A stretch of 64,000 nt of DNA, taken from NCBI GenBank assembly GCA_012932865.1, contig SAXG01000010.1, positions 186,001 through 250,000 of the forward strand, in the 5' to 3' direction. Origin of the DNA: Amylostereum areolatum. Taxonomy: Eukaryota; Basidiomycota; Agaricomycetes; Russulales; Stereaceae. Below, piece after piece: positions 1 through 12,275 of the stretch (positions within the stretch are counted from its first letter, which is position 1; each line of letters begins with the position of its first letter). The notes beneath the pieces are model-generated. The model was not told the DNA's origin. It saw only the letters and a list, made by a program, of their open reading frames with translations, and did not search any database. Both the position numbers and the translations under genes were made by a program.

Positions 1-3000
1 TCGTCTCTCTCAACTGTGGATGATCTTAGCAACCCGTAAGGGTACACCGAACGGGACCGACCTTGAGAAGAGCATCAAGCTTGAATCCACGGGCACCACC
101 ACGGAATGTTGATCCATTTAAGGCGTTCCCGACGGAGAGGACGGCCTAGTAACGGTGAAATAATGAGCACGGAGGCCGTGTGATGACGACACAGACACGA
201 ACTTGCAAAACCCGCTTGAACCGAGATGATGACTTGACTTCTCTCGAGGCATTTCGTAGAATGTCCAGCTCGGGCCGTAGCTCTTCTACGTCAAGCTCCA
301 ATCGTCTCCTAAAAATCATGCAATCCAACCGCGGTGCCAGCCGAGGGATATTCATGATCTACCGACCAGCCAACTGTGAGATGAACACAGAAAACGGACA
401 ACAATACCCACCTCGAAAAAGAATTGGTCGGCCTTGGCAAGCTTGGTAACGTCGCCGAAATCTTTCAGACGAGTAATCTCCTCGCTGGTGGGTAGCTGCC
501 TGCCAATTGCCTTGAGAACATCTATCGACAACCCATCATCCAATGACAAAAGGGCCTTGCGAATATCCGATGGCGACATCTTGATACTAGACAGCATGAT
601 CGCTAGACACGAATAGTTGACCAAGGTCCATACTAGCTACAGTCTAGCTGACTCACCAACGTTGTTTGCTCGCGTGATATCGAGGAGCGTAGTGACCGAC
701 ATCTTCCTCGAAGGGCTTGCAGGTTGAGACGGGCTGGCAGGCGTGTTGTCAATAGAGAAGGTAGCTTCAAGGTCATCCATTACGAAGGCTATATCCCGGG
801 GCACATCATTCCAGACGGTAGAGGCAACTGTTGTAGCTTGCAACTTATTCCAGAAGAATGGACGGAGTCGCTTTACAGGAACTGCTGACCGCGACTTGCC
901 TGCTCGCCATGCTGAAGGAGGCACTGGAGGGGGAGGAGGGAATCCAGGAGGAATACCAGGCGGTGGAGGTGGTGGAGGCGGGGGTGAACCAAATGTCGCA
1001 CCTGGAGGTGGAGGCGGTGGTGGCGGCGGTGGAGGTGGAGGTGGAGGAGGGCCACCAGAAGAGTGTCGAAGAGGTAGGGGAGAAGGTGGTAGTGGAGGAG
1101 GAGGAGGAGGTGGTGGTGGTGGTGGTGGCGGCGGCGGTAGGATAGCAGAAGTTGGCGTAGGTAGTAGCGGTGGTGAAGGAGGAGGCGGCGGAGGAGGAGG
1201 AGGCGGAGGCGGAGGCGGAGGCGGAGGCGGAGGCGGAGGAGGCGGTGATATGGCCGAAGTTGAAGGTGGTGAAGGTGGTGAAGAAGGCTGATGACTTTGT
1301 GACTGAGCTGGTTTAGGTTTAGGTGGTGGCGGGGGCGGCGGTGCAACTCGAGCCTTGTAATCCTTCTCTGTAACGAACTTTGGTTTCGCCGCTAACTGCG
1401 TTTTCAGGTCGGCGATCTCCGCTTTCAACATTAGGATGTCGTTCTCCTTCTGTGTCAAGCTCTCGATGGTCTTGGTAGCGATAGTCTGAGCATCCATCTC
1501 CACAGCGTCACGGGTCTCCTCTCGTGATCGGAATCTCGAGTAAACGGATTCCAGAGCACGTTTAAGGAAGAGCAACTCCTTCTCTTTGAGGGTGAGGGAA
1601 GCCTCTTGGTCCTTAGTCTACAATTGATGCTGGTGAGCAGCGTCCGGAGATGATTATAGAACAAATACCTTGACTTGGAGCTTCGATATTTCCTCCATCA
1701 AGCTTGTCCACTTTGCCTTATCGCGCTCACGCCTAGCCTTTTCATCCTACATACAGTTCAATAAAACCGCGAAAACGCATAACAAGACTACGTACAGCCT
1801 CTCTGTTTTCAGGATTCTGAGCTTTGTATCTGTCGAGCTCGGCTTGAAGCTGGAGGACTTGCTTCTCTTTCTGAATTAGCCGTTGTACTAGCCCATGGAA
1901 ATTCTGTCACTTGTCGTCATCGAATGGTTGCATACGATGGAAGCAATGGCTTACCTCTGGGCCAGCCTTGCCCTGACTCCTGGGCTGAGGTACAGAAAGG
2001 TAGTTGGCAGTGATCGCAGAGTGTTCAACTCTGCTGCCTGTTGATCCACCTGATCACGTAGTTCCGAGCGCTGCCAACCACCATTAAGCTGATGAAAATG
2101 AAACCACTTAGAAGGAAAATGATACCCACTTCTGTACTGAGCTGTTCAATTTGGGCATGCAACGTCACAATCTCTTGTTCCACCGCGGCCTTCGAATCAG
2201 ATACGCCCGCGACATCAAGATGCTCTCCAGTGACATGCTGAACTGACGCAACAAACTGCTGCAGTAGCGGATGCCAGCCCTGCTCGCTACGTGGGTTTCG
2301 TCAGGGGTCAATCTGGATTCCATTCAAACAAGGGTACGCACAAATCCTCCATAACGACCGATTGCTCAGCAAGGGTACTCAAAAGTGTCATGACATCCAC
2401 CTTCCACTGGCTGGCGATGATTGTCAGTATACGATCCACGTTTATGGGAAACAGTTGCATACCTGTCGGCCTCTCGCTGCAAAATGGCGATGCAGTTCTG
2501 TATCGCCTGAGTAACTCGCGAATGCAGTTCTGCGTCTTGTCTGGATAATCGCACGAGCTCCTCTAATGCGATATCCGAGTCCGATGCGTCCCGTCTATGG
2601 CCAGATCTCATCATGTGAGTCGCCCGTTCTCGCATATCTTCTTCGTCTTCAAATTTCTCTTCCGTATACACGTCAAGCTGAGTGACCAGGGCCTCTGGCG
2701 GGCGCATATAACGAAGAGTCTGCAAAATAAGCTTGAGCTAAAGTCATTCCCTCCTACAAGCTAGAGAAACGTACCACGATGACTTCATTCAACCCACGCC
2801 GCCCAAACTCTTCTCTTAGCATAATCCGTTCCTCGAGTGCCTCGGGGCCGGTAGTGAGAGCATTGACCAAAATCATCGAGGCAGAACGCGCCTCCCAAGC
2901 ACCGTCGTCTTCGCCCAGTACTAGCTCTCCCGAAGGGGCGTCGATATCAGTTTCTGGCAAGCGCAAAGACGCGATGAGCTCCTCAAAACGGAAGGCCTCC

Positions 3001-5354
3001 TCGAATGCGATCCGGTAATCCGACAACGCGGAGATGACGACTTTATGACCTTCCGGTATAGCGAGGATGCATATCGCGGCAAGAAGGTCGGACACGAGCG
3101 TCCGGAGCTTGGACGATGCACCATGGAGAGAGTAGGCGATATGAGTGACGATGGTCGGAGAGGCAAGAACGGCCTCGAAACCAGGCTAGAAGATGAAATG
3201 GATATTGTGAGTAAAGAGCGTTCCAACAAGGCATCGGGATGCTGTACCTCGGTATTGAGGAGTACTCGAAAACATTTTGTGATTTCAAGCAATGCCGTAT
3301 CTTCGATATCTGTGAGCTTCTTCCGCTTTCCACCTTTCCCAACCAATCCAGCGAGCGCGTTGCCCAACATGTCCAGTCCCTGTTCCGTGGCCACAAACTC
3401 TCGTATCCACGCTAAGTTGGCAGTGGAAAGATGCACGCGCAACGATATAAGGTGTTTGACGAGCCTCGAGTCAACTGCCCTTCCACCCCGTAAGCCTTCG
3501 ACATACCACTTGGGCGTCTTGATGTCTTTGATTGATGAGCGCGACATCGTGCCACCCTTCTCGCCTCCAGAGGAAGTCCACCAGCTCGACCAAAGCCCAC
3601 CAGTTGTTTGAGGTTGTAACGGCTGGGCTTCTTCCATCGCCTTCGTCGCCTGGGTCTTGGGTTTCCGGCTCGCGACAGAACTCGGGTCAAACTCGCCCTT
3701 CTCAGGAGAAGCTATAGGTGGACTGGTGCTTAGACCCCCCCAGCCAGACATGGAGAATCGCTTCATGATACCGGAATCCCCGGTGAGCTGGGGTACCAGG
3801 CGCGGGATGAGATTTGAGCCACTAGAGGGCCCGTAGGTGGCGGAGGCAGGCTGACGCGTTGGGTGCTTTGGTAGGGGAAGTTGAGCGGAAGTGATGTTGG
3901 CCAAGGAGGTATCGTTTACGATCTGCAGGAAGGTGTCGCATCGCTTCCCGTTGCGGCTCTTTCAAACCTAGCTCGTCCTAAAGGAAAGGTAAGGACAAAA
4001 GATATCCACAGATGAAAGCGCATATACCAGCATTTGATTGAAATCCCACATGTCCACCCCGTCTGTTTCTGATTCTGAAGCGTCCGAGGACTTGGAAGTG
4101 GAATCATTTCGCGTTAGTTTCACCAAAATCGGTTCGCTGACGCTCATGCGCTCCGACGCAGGCGTGCCATTCGTGCGAGGTGCGGCAGGGGGTGGCGAGG
4201 TTGGACGCAACCAGCCTTCGAACATGCTCGATAACCGATTCTGGGAGACAGAGTTGCGCCAATCTGACGGATTATTCTTGGAGGGTGTGGGTGTGTCCTT
4301 CTGCTTCGCGGTGCCCTCGCCCTCCTCATTCCCGTCCTCATTGTCCTCCTTGTCCTCCATTTCACGTAGTGCTTTGATAGTGGATTCAGACGGTTCGACC
4401 GAGGTTGTGGACAACGAGCGTACTTTCCCGCGTCGGTACCATTCATCTGGGACGACCAGACGGATGTTACGCGTTGCGCCGGGAGTGAAGGGGCTTGGAG
4501 GGGGGGCGGACAGGATATCAACCATGAACGCGTTCGGCGGGAGGCGTGACGATCCTACAAAAAAAGAGTTAGACGGCTCATGCCAGCGAAGTAAAGCATA
4601 CGCACTCTCTGAATCGCCTTCAGACCAGACCTCCTCAAGAACATACTCTAGTGGTCCACCTCCGGGTATTGGGAGTGATCTGGTCAGTCCAAGTTCATCT
4701 ATGACGGACAATATAATATCCTGAATGGTACTGGTCCGTGCAAAAAAGCATTTCCACGCGAATCCATCGTGGATTTCTGGCACACGGGCGAAGGAAACTG
4801 ATACGGATAATAGGGTATGCAATGAGACGAGCCGAAGTGCGGGGGTATGAAGGTGGGAAGTGAGTGCGAAAGCGGAGAAGCCTCGTTGAAGAGAAGGGTC
4901 GGAGGATGCCTTGATCAATGGCTCGACGAGTTCTGACTCGTCTTGGAGGCCTGAAAACGCATTGGTTAGTTCCACCGTTGAAGCTTTAGTCTGATCTCGA
5001 TTCGACGCGTCGAGTCAGATTCCCATGGGCCAAGTCGTCGCTGGGCCACACGACGGCTTATAATACCTCGATGGCATCCCCAGAATTCGCGACGAACCAA
5101 CAAAAGACTGACTCACCGTCTCCCAGTGAATCCAATTCTTCCTCCTCCCACTGGCGGCCGTTGGGCTCATGGCGGATCTTCTGAACGCCCCATTCAGAGG
5201 GATCCAAGTCTCCTAGGACATCGCGCTTGACATCCTCGATCACGCTCAGCGCTTTGATAACGTCCTTGACCGTGCCGTCGGGTCTGACCGAGGCGAAGTG
5301 GAGGGTTCCAGTGGGTAGAACGGTGGGAACGATCAGAAGGTCATCGCTGGGCAT
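1..5354 (-). CDS. Diaphanous-related formin, 3' end outside the window
   Basis: Formins nucleate and elongate unbranched actin filaments and act with profilin-actin under Rho GTPase control at the hyphal tip and septum. The start at 5354 opens an N-terminal ubiquitin-like/GTPase-binding segment (MPSDDLLIVPTV), followed by a GBD/FH3-type region (about 4975-2750). A coiled coil (about 1575-1370) precedes an FH1 domain made of long proline runs (about 1340-900). The FH2 domain begins with PFFWNKLQ near 860 and continues with LLDITRANN, AIMLSSIKMS and LRNASRE. The exon near the left edge reads the FH2 motif LNGSTFRGGARGFKL. The end of FH2 and any DAD lie outside the window. Short GT..AG introns interrupt the gene. 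Near 3,899 one extra base seems to break the frame between LLGQ and ITSAQLP. The family assignment is certain; the exon list is not complete. Confidence 0.93.
900..1340 (-). repeat. FH1 proline-codon repeat tract
   Basis: On the plus strand this is an almost pure run of GGA/GGC/GGT triplets, so the minus strand codes uninterrupted proline blocks broken by short S/T/L/A stretches. It is the profilin-binding FH1 region of the formin. Mixed third bases indicate that proline is selected rather than a simple microsatellite, although the stretch near 1190-1240 is a near-perfect GGCGGA hexamer repeat and likely varies in length between strains. The plus-strand glycine ORFs over it are shadows. Confidence 0.9.
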
Positions 5355-5808
5355 TGTACGGCTAGATTAGAGAGCGTTTCGCCGACAGATGTCGTGGTTA
5401 CGGTGCATGAAGACCGAGAAGAGGCCGAGTCGAGTCGCCTGTCCTTGTTGAAGCTGAACATGGCGGCGGAGAGACAGCGCACTCTAAAATAGGTAAACAT
5501 TCCCACGATTATAGACCCACCTCAATCGAAATGGACTGGCCAAGGTTGCGTTCAGAAGTTTCTCATGCAGGCTTCATGTTTCGAATAAATGCCTATTCGA
5601 ACGTAAGTATGTATTTTTGGAAGAGCCGCGTCGTGGAAGCCATGTTGCAATCCACACTTACCCAGATACTTTCGAATGCTCGCAACACTGCATGTGTATC
5701 CAAAGGCCCAATAACCGCAGAGCGAAATCCACATATCATTCGTATAAGATGAAAACAGATATCCTATTCATGCAGGGAAAGATACAACCGAAATCGATCC
5801 CCCGTAGA
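5355..5808. other. Intergenic, formin 5' side / RCC1 3' side
   Basis: This stretch of 454 bases holds no ORF with recognisable content. It must contain the formin promoter and the 3' end of the RCC1 gene, both transcribed leftward. No clear TATA box or repeat was seen. Confidence 0.4.
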
Positions 5809-7502
5809 TCAAGACCTCTTCCGAAGCAAAGCCAAGCAATGTGTACCGCCAGCGGAAGCCATCACAGCGGCATATGCCCCTCCCGACCTCTTCACAACTG
5901 TCGTAGGCGTCTTCACAAACCCCTCTTCAGAATTCAGTCCAAGCTCTCCTTGGACCTGCCTCCCCCACGAATACATGGCCCCGTCGCGCGTCACCGCCAA
6001 AGTGTGGTTGGTCCCGCACGACTACCTGGACCACGGGATCGTCGTCGCCGTCTGGAAACGTCACGCGTGCAGGGACAGGAAGGGAGTCTTCAAACGCGCG
6101 GTCCTCGAACGCCACGTCGTCGTCAGCGAGCCCGAGCCGGCCCTCGTCAGAGAGTCCACACGCGTATACCCGTCCCCTCGAGGTAAGAAACACCGTGTGT
6201 GCTTGCCCACCTGCGATCTGCGTGACCACGTCCCCGTCGAGCTCGTCGCTGCTGAGCCCCAGCACCTGCCTTGGCGTCGAAAAATTGAAGTCCGTCTGCG
6301 GATGTTGTGGATGTACGCCCGTGCCAGTCTGTCCGTGGTTGTTCACGCCCCAGCCCCAAACCACGCCTTCGGTGTCGACCGCAAATGAATGATTCCAACC
6401 TGTGCCTACGGTGACCATCTTGCGACCGCGTCCACCCACGACGATCTTCTCTGGAACGGTGCCGTGGATTTTGCGTCGCTCGATGACGCGCCGGCCTAGC
6501 TGGCCCTCCTCGCCGCTGCCGAAGGTAAAGACATTGCCAAGCGTCGTGAGCAGGAGGACATGGTTAGGGCCAGCCACAGCGTCGGCGAGCTTTTCATCCG
6601 GAAGAGCAAGGATAGGCATGGGGAACGAATTGCTTATGAGCACCATTAGGGAAGCCGACATAGCCGTTGTTTCCCTAGAAAGCGATGTTATAACCGCGAC
6701 GGAGCAGAGAGCAGAAATCACGAACCTTGAACGTACCCCAGATCCTTAGATCACCTGAGGAGCTTATAGCCAAAGAGATGTTATCCCCTGCGAAGACTTT
6801 AACAGCGCGAAAGCCTTCGTCGACCAGGCTCTGGAGAGGGACGGGAGTGTAGACTAGGTCAACCTGTTCTCCATTTGGAATACCAAGCGCAGCGTCGTCG
6901 TTGTTCCCGCAAGCCCAGATCTATTATCCCGAAACTCAACGTGAGGTCCAGATAGTCATTAGGGGAAAACGACACGAACCGTTCCCTTCTCGTCCACGAA
7001 TAGCGTGTGCATGCCTCCAGCCGCGACGGTCTCGAGCCCGGCGCCGTCTTCTCCAAACAAGCCCTCTTCTATCTTGCTCTCGACCCACATATTCCGCATC
7101 GGCTTCCGTCTCTCCGGTGGCCCATTGTCGGTCACCGCCTCCACGACGCCCAGCTGGCCAAACTCGTTAGAGGCCCAGCCAAAGAGCTTGAGTGACGGGC
7201 GTAGATGAGCAGGTGGAGCAGGGATCGAGTTCACAAGGGCAGGAGGGGACTTGGGCTTTGCCACACCTCGAGGGTTATAGGCTGCCTTCGGCGCCGCCGC
7301 TGTTGTCCCACCCCCGCGTTTCCGTGTCACTCGGGCAGGGTGCGGCAGCTGCGACCGTCTTTGGGGGTAGCAGTGAGTCCGATTCTGGAGAGACAGTGTT
7401 ATCCTTCAAGTTGTTGGCGTTTTTCGACCTCGAGGACCGGTTTGTTGGAGGTGCTGGTACAGGTGATGTTGGAGGCTTCGGAGGTCGTGTGCGTGGAGGC
7501 AT
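5809..7502 (-). CDS. RCC1-type regulator of chromosome condensation (Ran guanine exchange factor)
   Basis: RCC1/Prp20/Pim1 is the nuclear, chromatin-bound exchange factor that charges Ran with GTP and so sets the direction of nuclear transport and spindle assembly. The start MPPRTRPPK at 7502 gives a basic, proline-rich N-terminus typical of the chromatin-binding tail. RCC1 blade repeats follow: LFGWASNEFGQLG, IWACGNND, VFTFGSGEEGQLGRR, VVWGWGVNNHGQTG, VYACGLSDEGRLG and MYSWGRQVQGELGL. These repeat G-Q-L-G cores, with the conserved histidine blades (GWNHSFAV, GGQAHTVF, GTNHTLAV), identify a seven-bladed propeller. An intron starts after GTVR near 6965. Two isolated extra bases break the frame, one near 7,340 (between VAAAAP and RVTRKRGGG) and one near 6,020 (between VVQVV and GTNHTLAV). 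Restored frames read well on both sides, so the function call is secure. Confidence 0.92.
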
Positions 7503-7863
7503 TTGAACTTGCTTGAAGCTCTGGGAGAAGGAGAGGAGAGAAAATAAGAGACGAGGAGACGGAAGGAACAAGGGGACAATGGCAGAGAATATGCAGGCAA
7601 GAGGTATAAAGAGGGTCAACGCGAGTTGGGTAAGTTATTTATACACGAGCAGCGTGGCCACAATCTTATTGTGTCTTGATCTGATCTACGCCTTATCTAC
7701 TACGCGAAACGTAAATCATGATTGTTCGTGGATCGTCACGGCGGGCAATTGCGTTGCAGTCTGGCAGATTCCCCTAGCAGTTCGTACTGAGGCAAACTCT
7801 CGTCTGAAAAGCACGATCGTATGTGTTCAGCGTTCATGAAAATGCTGTATTACACAACGAAGA
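7503..7863. other. Intergenic, RCC1 upstream region
   Basis: This 361-base gap lies between the RCC1 start and the end of the kinase-like gene. It should hold the RCC1 promoter. No convincing motif or ORF was seen. Confidence 0.4.
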
Positions 7864-9061
7864 CTATTCTTCGTCAGAAGAAGATTGGACTTCCTTCATC
7901 GACCACATTGGTGGTCTGCCCTCTTCAGGAGTCCAGGCCCATGTACACACAGCACCCCGGTGAGGACCGCAGCAATCCGACATATGCACCGTGAGGCTCT
8001 GCCGCTCACCGTCGCGTCCACCAAACTCCTCGATCATGGCCATGCCAAAGTCGACAAAGACAATGTGGCGCGGGAAATCGGACGCAGTCCCATGCGGCGT
8101 GTGGATGATCAAGTTCTTCAGAGAGGTATCCCTGTGTAGGACATTAAGATTGTGTATCTTTTGAAGGCCTCGTTGCGCAGACAAAACCTGTCCGTACGAA
8201 CCACCGCGTAGACGAAGGGGGAAGCTTCAGAAGAAACCATTTGCACTGAAACACAATTGACCTGCCAGCGTACCAGATTCTTTAATTCTTCCAGTCTGGT
8301 TGCGTGAGCGGCTTGATTGAGAGAAGATTCATCGTCTTCGAGCCTGTGTAGAAGGAATTCGTGCCATTCATGAACGGTTGGGCCCTCGATTTTTTCCAAT
8401 GACCAGCATCCACGCTTCTTCTTGACAGGGCGTGCGTACCTGCAAGTCGGAGGACGATCAGAGAAACACCGTTCAACTTTGACAAGGAATCCTTGATGAT
8501 CACCTGGTGCATGCCAAAGTAATATGGAATGGTGCTACCTTGGAGAGGCTGCTAGCTGTTTATAAGCTATGTCCTCTTTCATGGCGAGTATTTCCGGACT
8601 CCGAAACTCAGATGGCCAGCAAGAAATGTGGGGTAGATACACCATCGAGGGTTGGACAATCTTTGCAACTGACCCGATCTGTCTGATACCATACGCTCCC
8701 ACCATCGCCATCAGCAGTGCTGGCAAGAGAAACGGAACACGCCCAAAGCTGACCATACTTGCTGACCCCATTAGCACCTACTACCGGGTTTGAAGAGTTA
8801 GGATATAGTCCGCGGGTTCGGGGTGGCAAGGAGGAGCTGGAAGAGGGACGGTACGAAGGTTTGCGTTGGCAGAGTCGGACATGGGCCCGGGGGTCGGAAT
8901 AGTCAGCCTGACCGCAAACAGTTGTGCCAGGTCTGAGAGGGTTGGAAAGAGCTGCTCTTCGACGAGTCGCTAATCGCGTCGATGTAGCCTTTAGGATCGT
9001 GGGTGTGGTTAGGGAGGGGCGGGAACGTGTCTTCAGGACTGTGCAAGGTAGGCGCAGTCAT
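7864..9061 (-). CDS. Protein-kinase-like protein of the basidiomycete orphan type
   Basis: A eukaryotic protein-kinase fold can be followed over several short exons. The N-lobe reads SVAKIVQPSM (beta-3 lysine), then MKEDIAYKQLA with a glutamate placed as in helix C, then LQGSTIPYYFGMHQV. Hinge and linker are LIVLRLAG and KIEGPTVHEW. The catalytic loop is NVLHRDTSLKN (HRD with the downstream Asn), and the metal-binding motif is VFVDFGMA (DFG). The C-terminus is short and acidic, stopping at 7864. All catalytic residues are present, so an active kinase is possible. Its substrate is unknown. The start is uncertain: an ATG at 9061 (MTAPTLHSPED) is proposed, but exons between 9061 and 8800 were not resolved. 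One extra base near 8,545 separates AYKQLAA from LQGST. It is not a FunK1 member: it has the HRD/DFG pair instead of HND/DWD. Confidence 0.6.
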
Positions 9062-9528
9062 GTTGGGATAAGTGAAAGAGCAAAATGGGCCTGAAATGGG
9101 CTGACCTAAACAGAATCTTCTGTCTGAAGTCTGGCTACGAGAGCCTAGGTCGACCTCACTGGACCATCTTTAATAGCGGGATGATTCAGGATGTGCAGTA
9201 TCTGGAATGTATACTTCAAGGTGCAGCCTGACACATAGGGAGAATCCTGACGTTCTAGTTGATGAAGGGGGGGGGGGGATGGCCTTCAATGTTGACTCTC
9301 GACATTGGCACAGTCAAATGCTCAAGCAGTTGGACGACAAATGCCAAGAAAACACAGGCAGCAGTGGGAGTCCGATATTCGTAAATACAGACGTGGAGAT
9401 CGACGAACACACGCGCGCGTGAGTAAACGAGAAAAGCATGCGGAGAGTGCATATAATACACGAATGGCGATGGCGATGGCACACAGTCACACAGTCCAAA
9501 GGGAGCCCTCCCAGAGTCTCGCCCCGGC
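9062..9528. other. Intergenic with a G12 homopolymer
   Basis: About 470 bases lie between the kinase-like gene and the end of the next minus-strand gene. A run of 12 G lies at 9267-9278. No coding or RNA feature is supported here. Confidence 0.4.
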
Positions 9529-10783
9529 TCAACGACTCCTCCCACCGACGCTGTCCTCATCCAGCCGTGACCGCGCATCCACATACACCGATGCGCCCGA
9601 TACAGAGGACACGGATCCAACCCCGCCCAAAAAGCTCGCCGCACGCGAGCTCGGCAGCGCCGATGGCGACACCCGCTGCACCGTCGCGACGTGCTCGGAG
9701 CCCCCCGAGGGTTTCAATTTCGCCGGGATCGCCAAGAATCGTTCCGGATGCGGGTTCACAGGCGACGACACGGGCGCGTGCGAGACCGCCGCGCTCGCCA
9801 TCGACGCAGAAGAGAAAGAATGGAACGTCTCGGGCGAGCGGGAGCGTTCGCCTGAGGAGCCGACGGAGGACGCGTTGAACGACGGGTAGTGCTGCATCGC
9901 GGGAAGCGAGGACGTGCTCGAGGCGACGCTCGACCCCCCGAGCGACTTGCGGAAGGCAGAGATGAGCGGTTTTGGGACGTGCAGCCAGCTCGGATGGCTG
10001 TCGGTTTGGGAAGACGTGGGCGATGTCAGCGGGGAGACGTCTTCGTTTGGGTTTGGTGGGACGGGGGATGGTGGCGGGATGGGTGTTGGATCGGCTAGGG
10101 AGTTTTCGGGGAGGGGCTCCATGGGCGTGTGGGACTGCCCAATCCGGGGTCGGGCGCGCTTGAGCACGGTCGACGATGGGCGCAGGGAGCGGGGAAAGGC
10201 GGGGGAGGGTGACGTTGCCGAGGACGTCCACGGATTATAGATGCGGGTTGCTGCTGATCCTGGGGCGGACACGGGCGTGAGAGGCTCGTCGCTGTTCTCC
10301 GTCGACGGCGCATGTTCGTCGACATCCCCAACCAGCGCTTCCCTCTCCCTCTCCGGTTGTCGCGTCGGGTACGGCTGGAATACCTCGACTTCGAGGCCTT
10401 TTCCCGACAGCAGCGGCGCGGACGAATCGAGGCCTGACCCAGATCTCGACCTGTCATGCCCATGCGCCCCGTCGAGCCCGCGGTCCTGCGCCCCCTCGAT
10501 GTCGCGGGATTGTCGCCTGCGGGCATAGCGCCGAAGAAAGGGTACGAGAACGAGAACGAGGATGAGCGCGACGGCGAATCCGCCGATGCACGAAACGATG
10601 ATGACGATGAACTTGTTCTTGTTTCCCCCGCCCTTATCGCCGTCCGGCTGCCCATGGCGCCCGTGCAGGATCGAGGAGAAAGGAGGAAGGGCCAGAATGT
10701 CAGCCACGACGTCGCTTCACGAAACGACTACGACGTACCGAAGCGGAGGGAGGAGGCGTGGGCGTGGGCCCGGACGAGCTCAT
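9529..10783 (-). CDS. Single-pass transmembrane protein with long Ser/Pro-rich cytoplasmic tail
   Basis: The main exon carries one strong membrane segment (FIVIIVSCIGGFAVALILVL) followed at once by a stop-transfer cluster LRRYARRRQSR. About 300 residues rich in Ser, Pro and Thr then run to the stop at 9529. This is the layout of fungal SKG6/mid2-like single-pass proteins with a short exterior and a large cytoplasmic tail. A first exon of 15 codons (MSSSGPTPTPPPSAS, 10783-10739) is proposed because it ends at a GTACGT donor in phase 0 and two in-phase AG acceptors lie just before the membrane segment. That exon supplies a short Thr/Pro outside region. No enzymatic domain is visible. The role is unknown; a surface sensor or polarity scaffold would fit, but this is inference. 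Confidence 0.6.
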
Positions 10784-11415
10784 TCCTCGGTAAAACTTGA
10801 GAACCTCCCTGCTAGATGACACGCGTCTGGGTTCGAGATGGAAAAGGACGTTCGGGGAGCACGTAGAAGGCTCAAGGGATGGGTTGCGGGAAGAGGGACT
10901 TGTAGTGAGTGGGCGTATGAGCAAAGCACAGCTGAATATGTACCCGTGGGCCGTCGGATACCTATCAGCTCCGCACCGCGCCGTTCCATCCTGTGCTCGA
11001 GTAGTATCAAAATAGGCGGGAAAAGCCCGATGGACGACGCAAAGACGTTCTGCACGTCTCTTGGTTCGGGTAAACAGGCGATTTAGGCAGGAGAAAGGAA
11101 CAACGATTCGTAGGTACGTATACCGCCTCGTGGAGTAGTAGGCAAAGGTACACATCGCGATTCGTGACCGCGTTCTCGTGCGCGCAGCAAAACTTGCTTT
11201 CTTCACCGGTCACTCTGGCAAACAGACGGCCGGAGGACAGGCCACAACGAGGACCGGTTTGTGGTGATTCCTGGAATATCCGTCCATCTGTCGACGACGT
11301 ACTTCAAAGTTCAGACTCGGCCGGCGGCAGACTGCCAGTCTGAGTCTCCAGAGTCCAGATCAATCATCAATGTCTAAATCAATGACAAAATCAATGAGAA
11401 AAAGTCGCAAAAGAT
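10784..11415. other. Intergenic region before the tRNA-Ser gene
   Basis: This stretch of 632 bases includes the presumed promoter of the membrane-protein gene. Long ORFs on both strands have arginine-rich, unrecognisable translations and are judged shadows. Confidence 0.4.
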
Positions 11416-11497
11416 CGTCACCTGAGCGATTCGAACACTCGCGAGCAAAGCCCAACCGCTTAGCAGGCGATCCCGTTAACCACTCCGGCAAAGTGAC
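11416..11497 (-). tRNA. tRNA-Ser (anticodon GCT)
   Basis: The 82-nt class II tRNA folds fully by eye. The acceptor stem is GTCACTT with AGGTGAC and the discriminator is G. The anticodon arm is ATCGC / loop CTGCTAA / GCGGT, giving anticodon GCT, which reads AGC and AGT serine codons. A long variable arm (GGGC-TTT-GCTC), expected for serine, is present. The T arm is GAGTG-TTCGAAT-CGCTC. There is no intron. A T-rich stretch downstream on the minus strand (rc of 11399-11414) suits Pol III termination. Confidence 0.92.
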
Positions 11498-11726
11498 TTC
11501 TAACCAGCGCCCTCGCAGAAACATTATAGCAATCCCCCGTGAAGAATCGGTTTCGCAGGCAGGAACCTGCGGGCCCAAGTCTCCGCCAAATCAATCCGTA
11601 TTTCCTCATAACTTCTTGTATACAGATCAAGTCCATCGTGCCACATTGTTGCAAGGAATAAAAATACAGATGCGATTATGCGGTGACAACTTCTTTACTC
11701 GCGCGCCACAGTCCACCAGAGTCCGC

Positions 11727-12275
11727 TTAGATCCCTGACGTCCTGTTTCCACCCTTGGTGTCTATAATCGCGCTTCCCATCGTATCATTCTTGCTCCCCC
11801 ACTTGCTGCCCTGTATCCCGTCAGTCGTCTCCGCGCGTCCCTTCTCCAGAATCTGCTTCACGACCTCGTCATCGCGCGACGTTCCGAACGTGTTCTCGAG
11901 CTCTTGCTTCGACGCAGTACCGAGGATGCCCTGCGCCCCCTGTCCGGAGGAAAGGATCTTAAATGCTAAGTGGCGAGAAAGTTCTGTGAAAGGTGATTGG
12001 AAAGGGGGAGAGATCGCGTACAATCGACGACGTCGACGAGAGGGATCGTTCTGCAGGTGGGAGGAGTGGCGGGTCAGTTTCTGCGGCAGCGACGACGACG
12101 AAGAGACGCGATTTACGTGTCGCCATCCTTGTATCGCTTGTACTGGAGAGCACGTCAGCAATACATTCACGTCCTTCACGAGGCCACGTACTTCTGGTGC
12201 GTTAACGATGACGATGAAGGTGAGACCCTCCTTGCTGGAGGGTTGATAGACGACCTTGGTCAATGCTGGCGACAT
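11727..12275 (-). CDS. Rtc3-like protein with SBDS/SDO1 N-terminal domain fold
   Basis: This small stand-alone protein of 125 residues is related to yeast Rtc3 (YHR087W) and to the N-terminal FYSH domain of SBDS/Sdo1. Four exons join in frame: 12275-12192, 12142-12117, 12050-12022 and 11965-11727. Each intron has GT..AG ends, and the total is 378 nt including the stop. Diagnostic stretches are MSPALTKVVYQPSS, TFIVIVNAPE, YKRYKDGDT, GAQGILGTASKQELENTFGT and VVKQILEKGR. The segment GTASKQELENTFG matches the conserved helix of the family. Rtc3-type proteins are linked to RNA metabolism and stress tolerance and lack the C-terminal SBDS domains, so a role in 60S ribosome release cannot be assumed. 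The reading frame is clean. Confidence 0.88.
   Translation of the reverse strand: MSPALTKVVYQPSSKEGLTFIVIVNAPEVRGLVKDVNVLLTCSPVQAIQGWRHVNRVSSSSSLPQKLTRHSSHLQNDPSRRRRRLYAISPPFQSPFTELSRHLAFKILSSGQGAQGILGTASKQELENTFGTSRDDEVVKQILEKGRAETTDGIQGSKWGSKNDTMGSAIIDTKGGNRTSGI

Noticed and set aside
743..1291. Plus-strand ORF coding long glycine runs
   Set aside because: It is the antisense of the formin FH1 proline codons; no start context, splice or homology supports it.
11370..11738. Plus-strand ORF of 122 residues
   Set aside because: It runs across the tRNA-Ser gene and has no coding signal.
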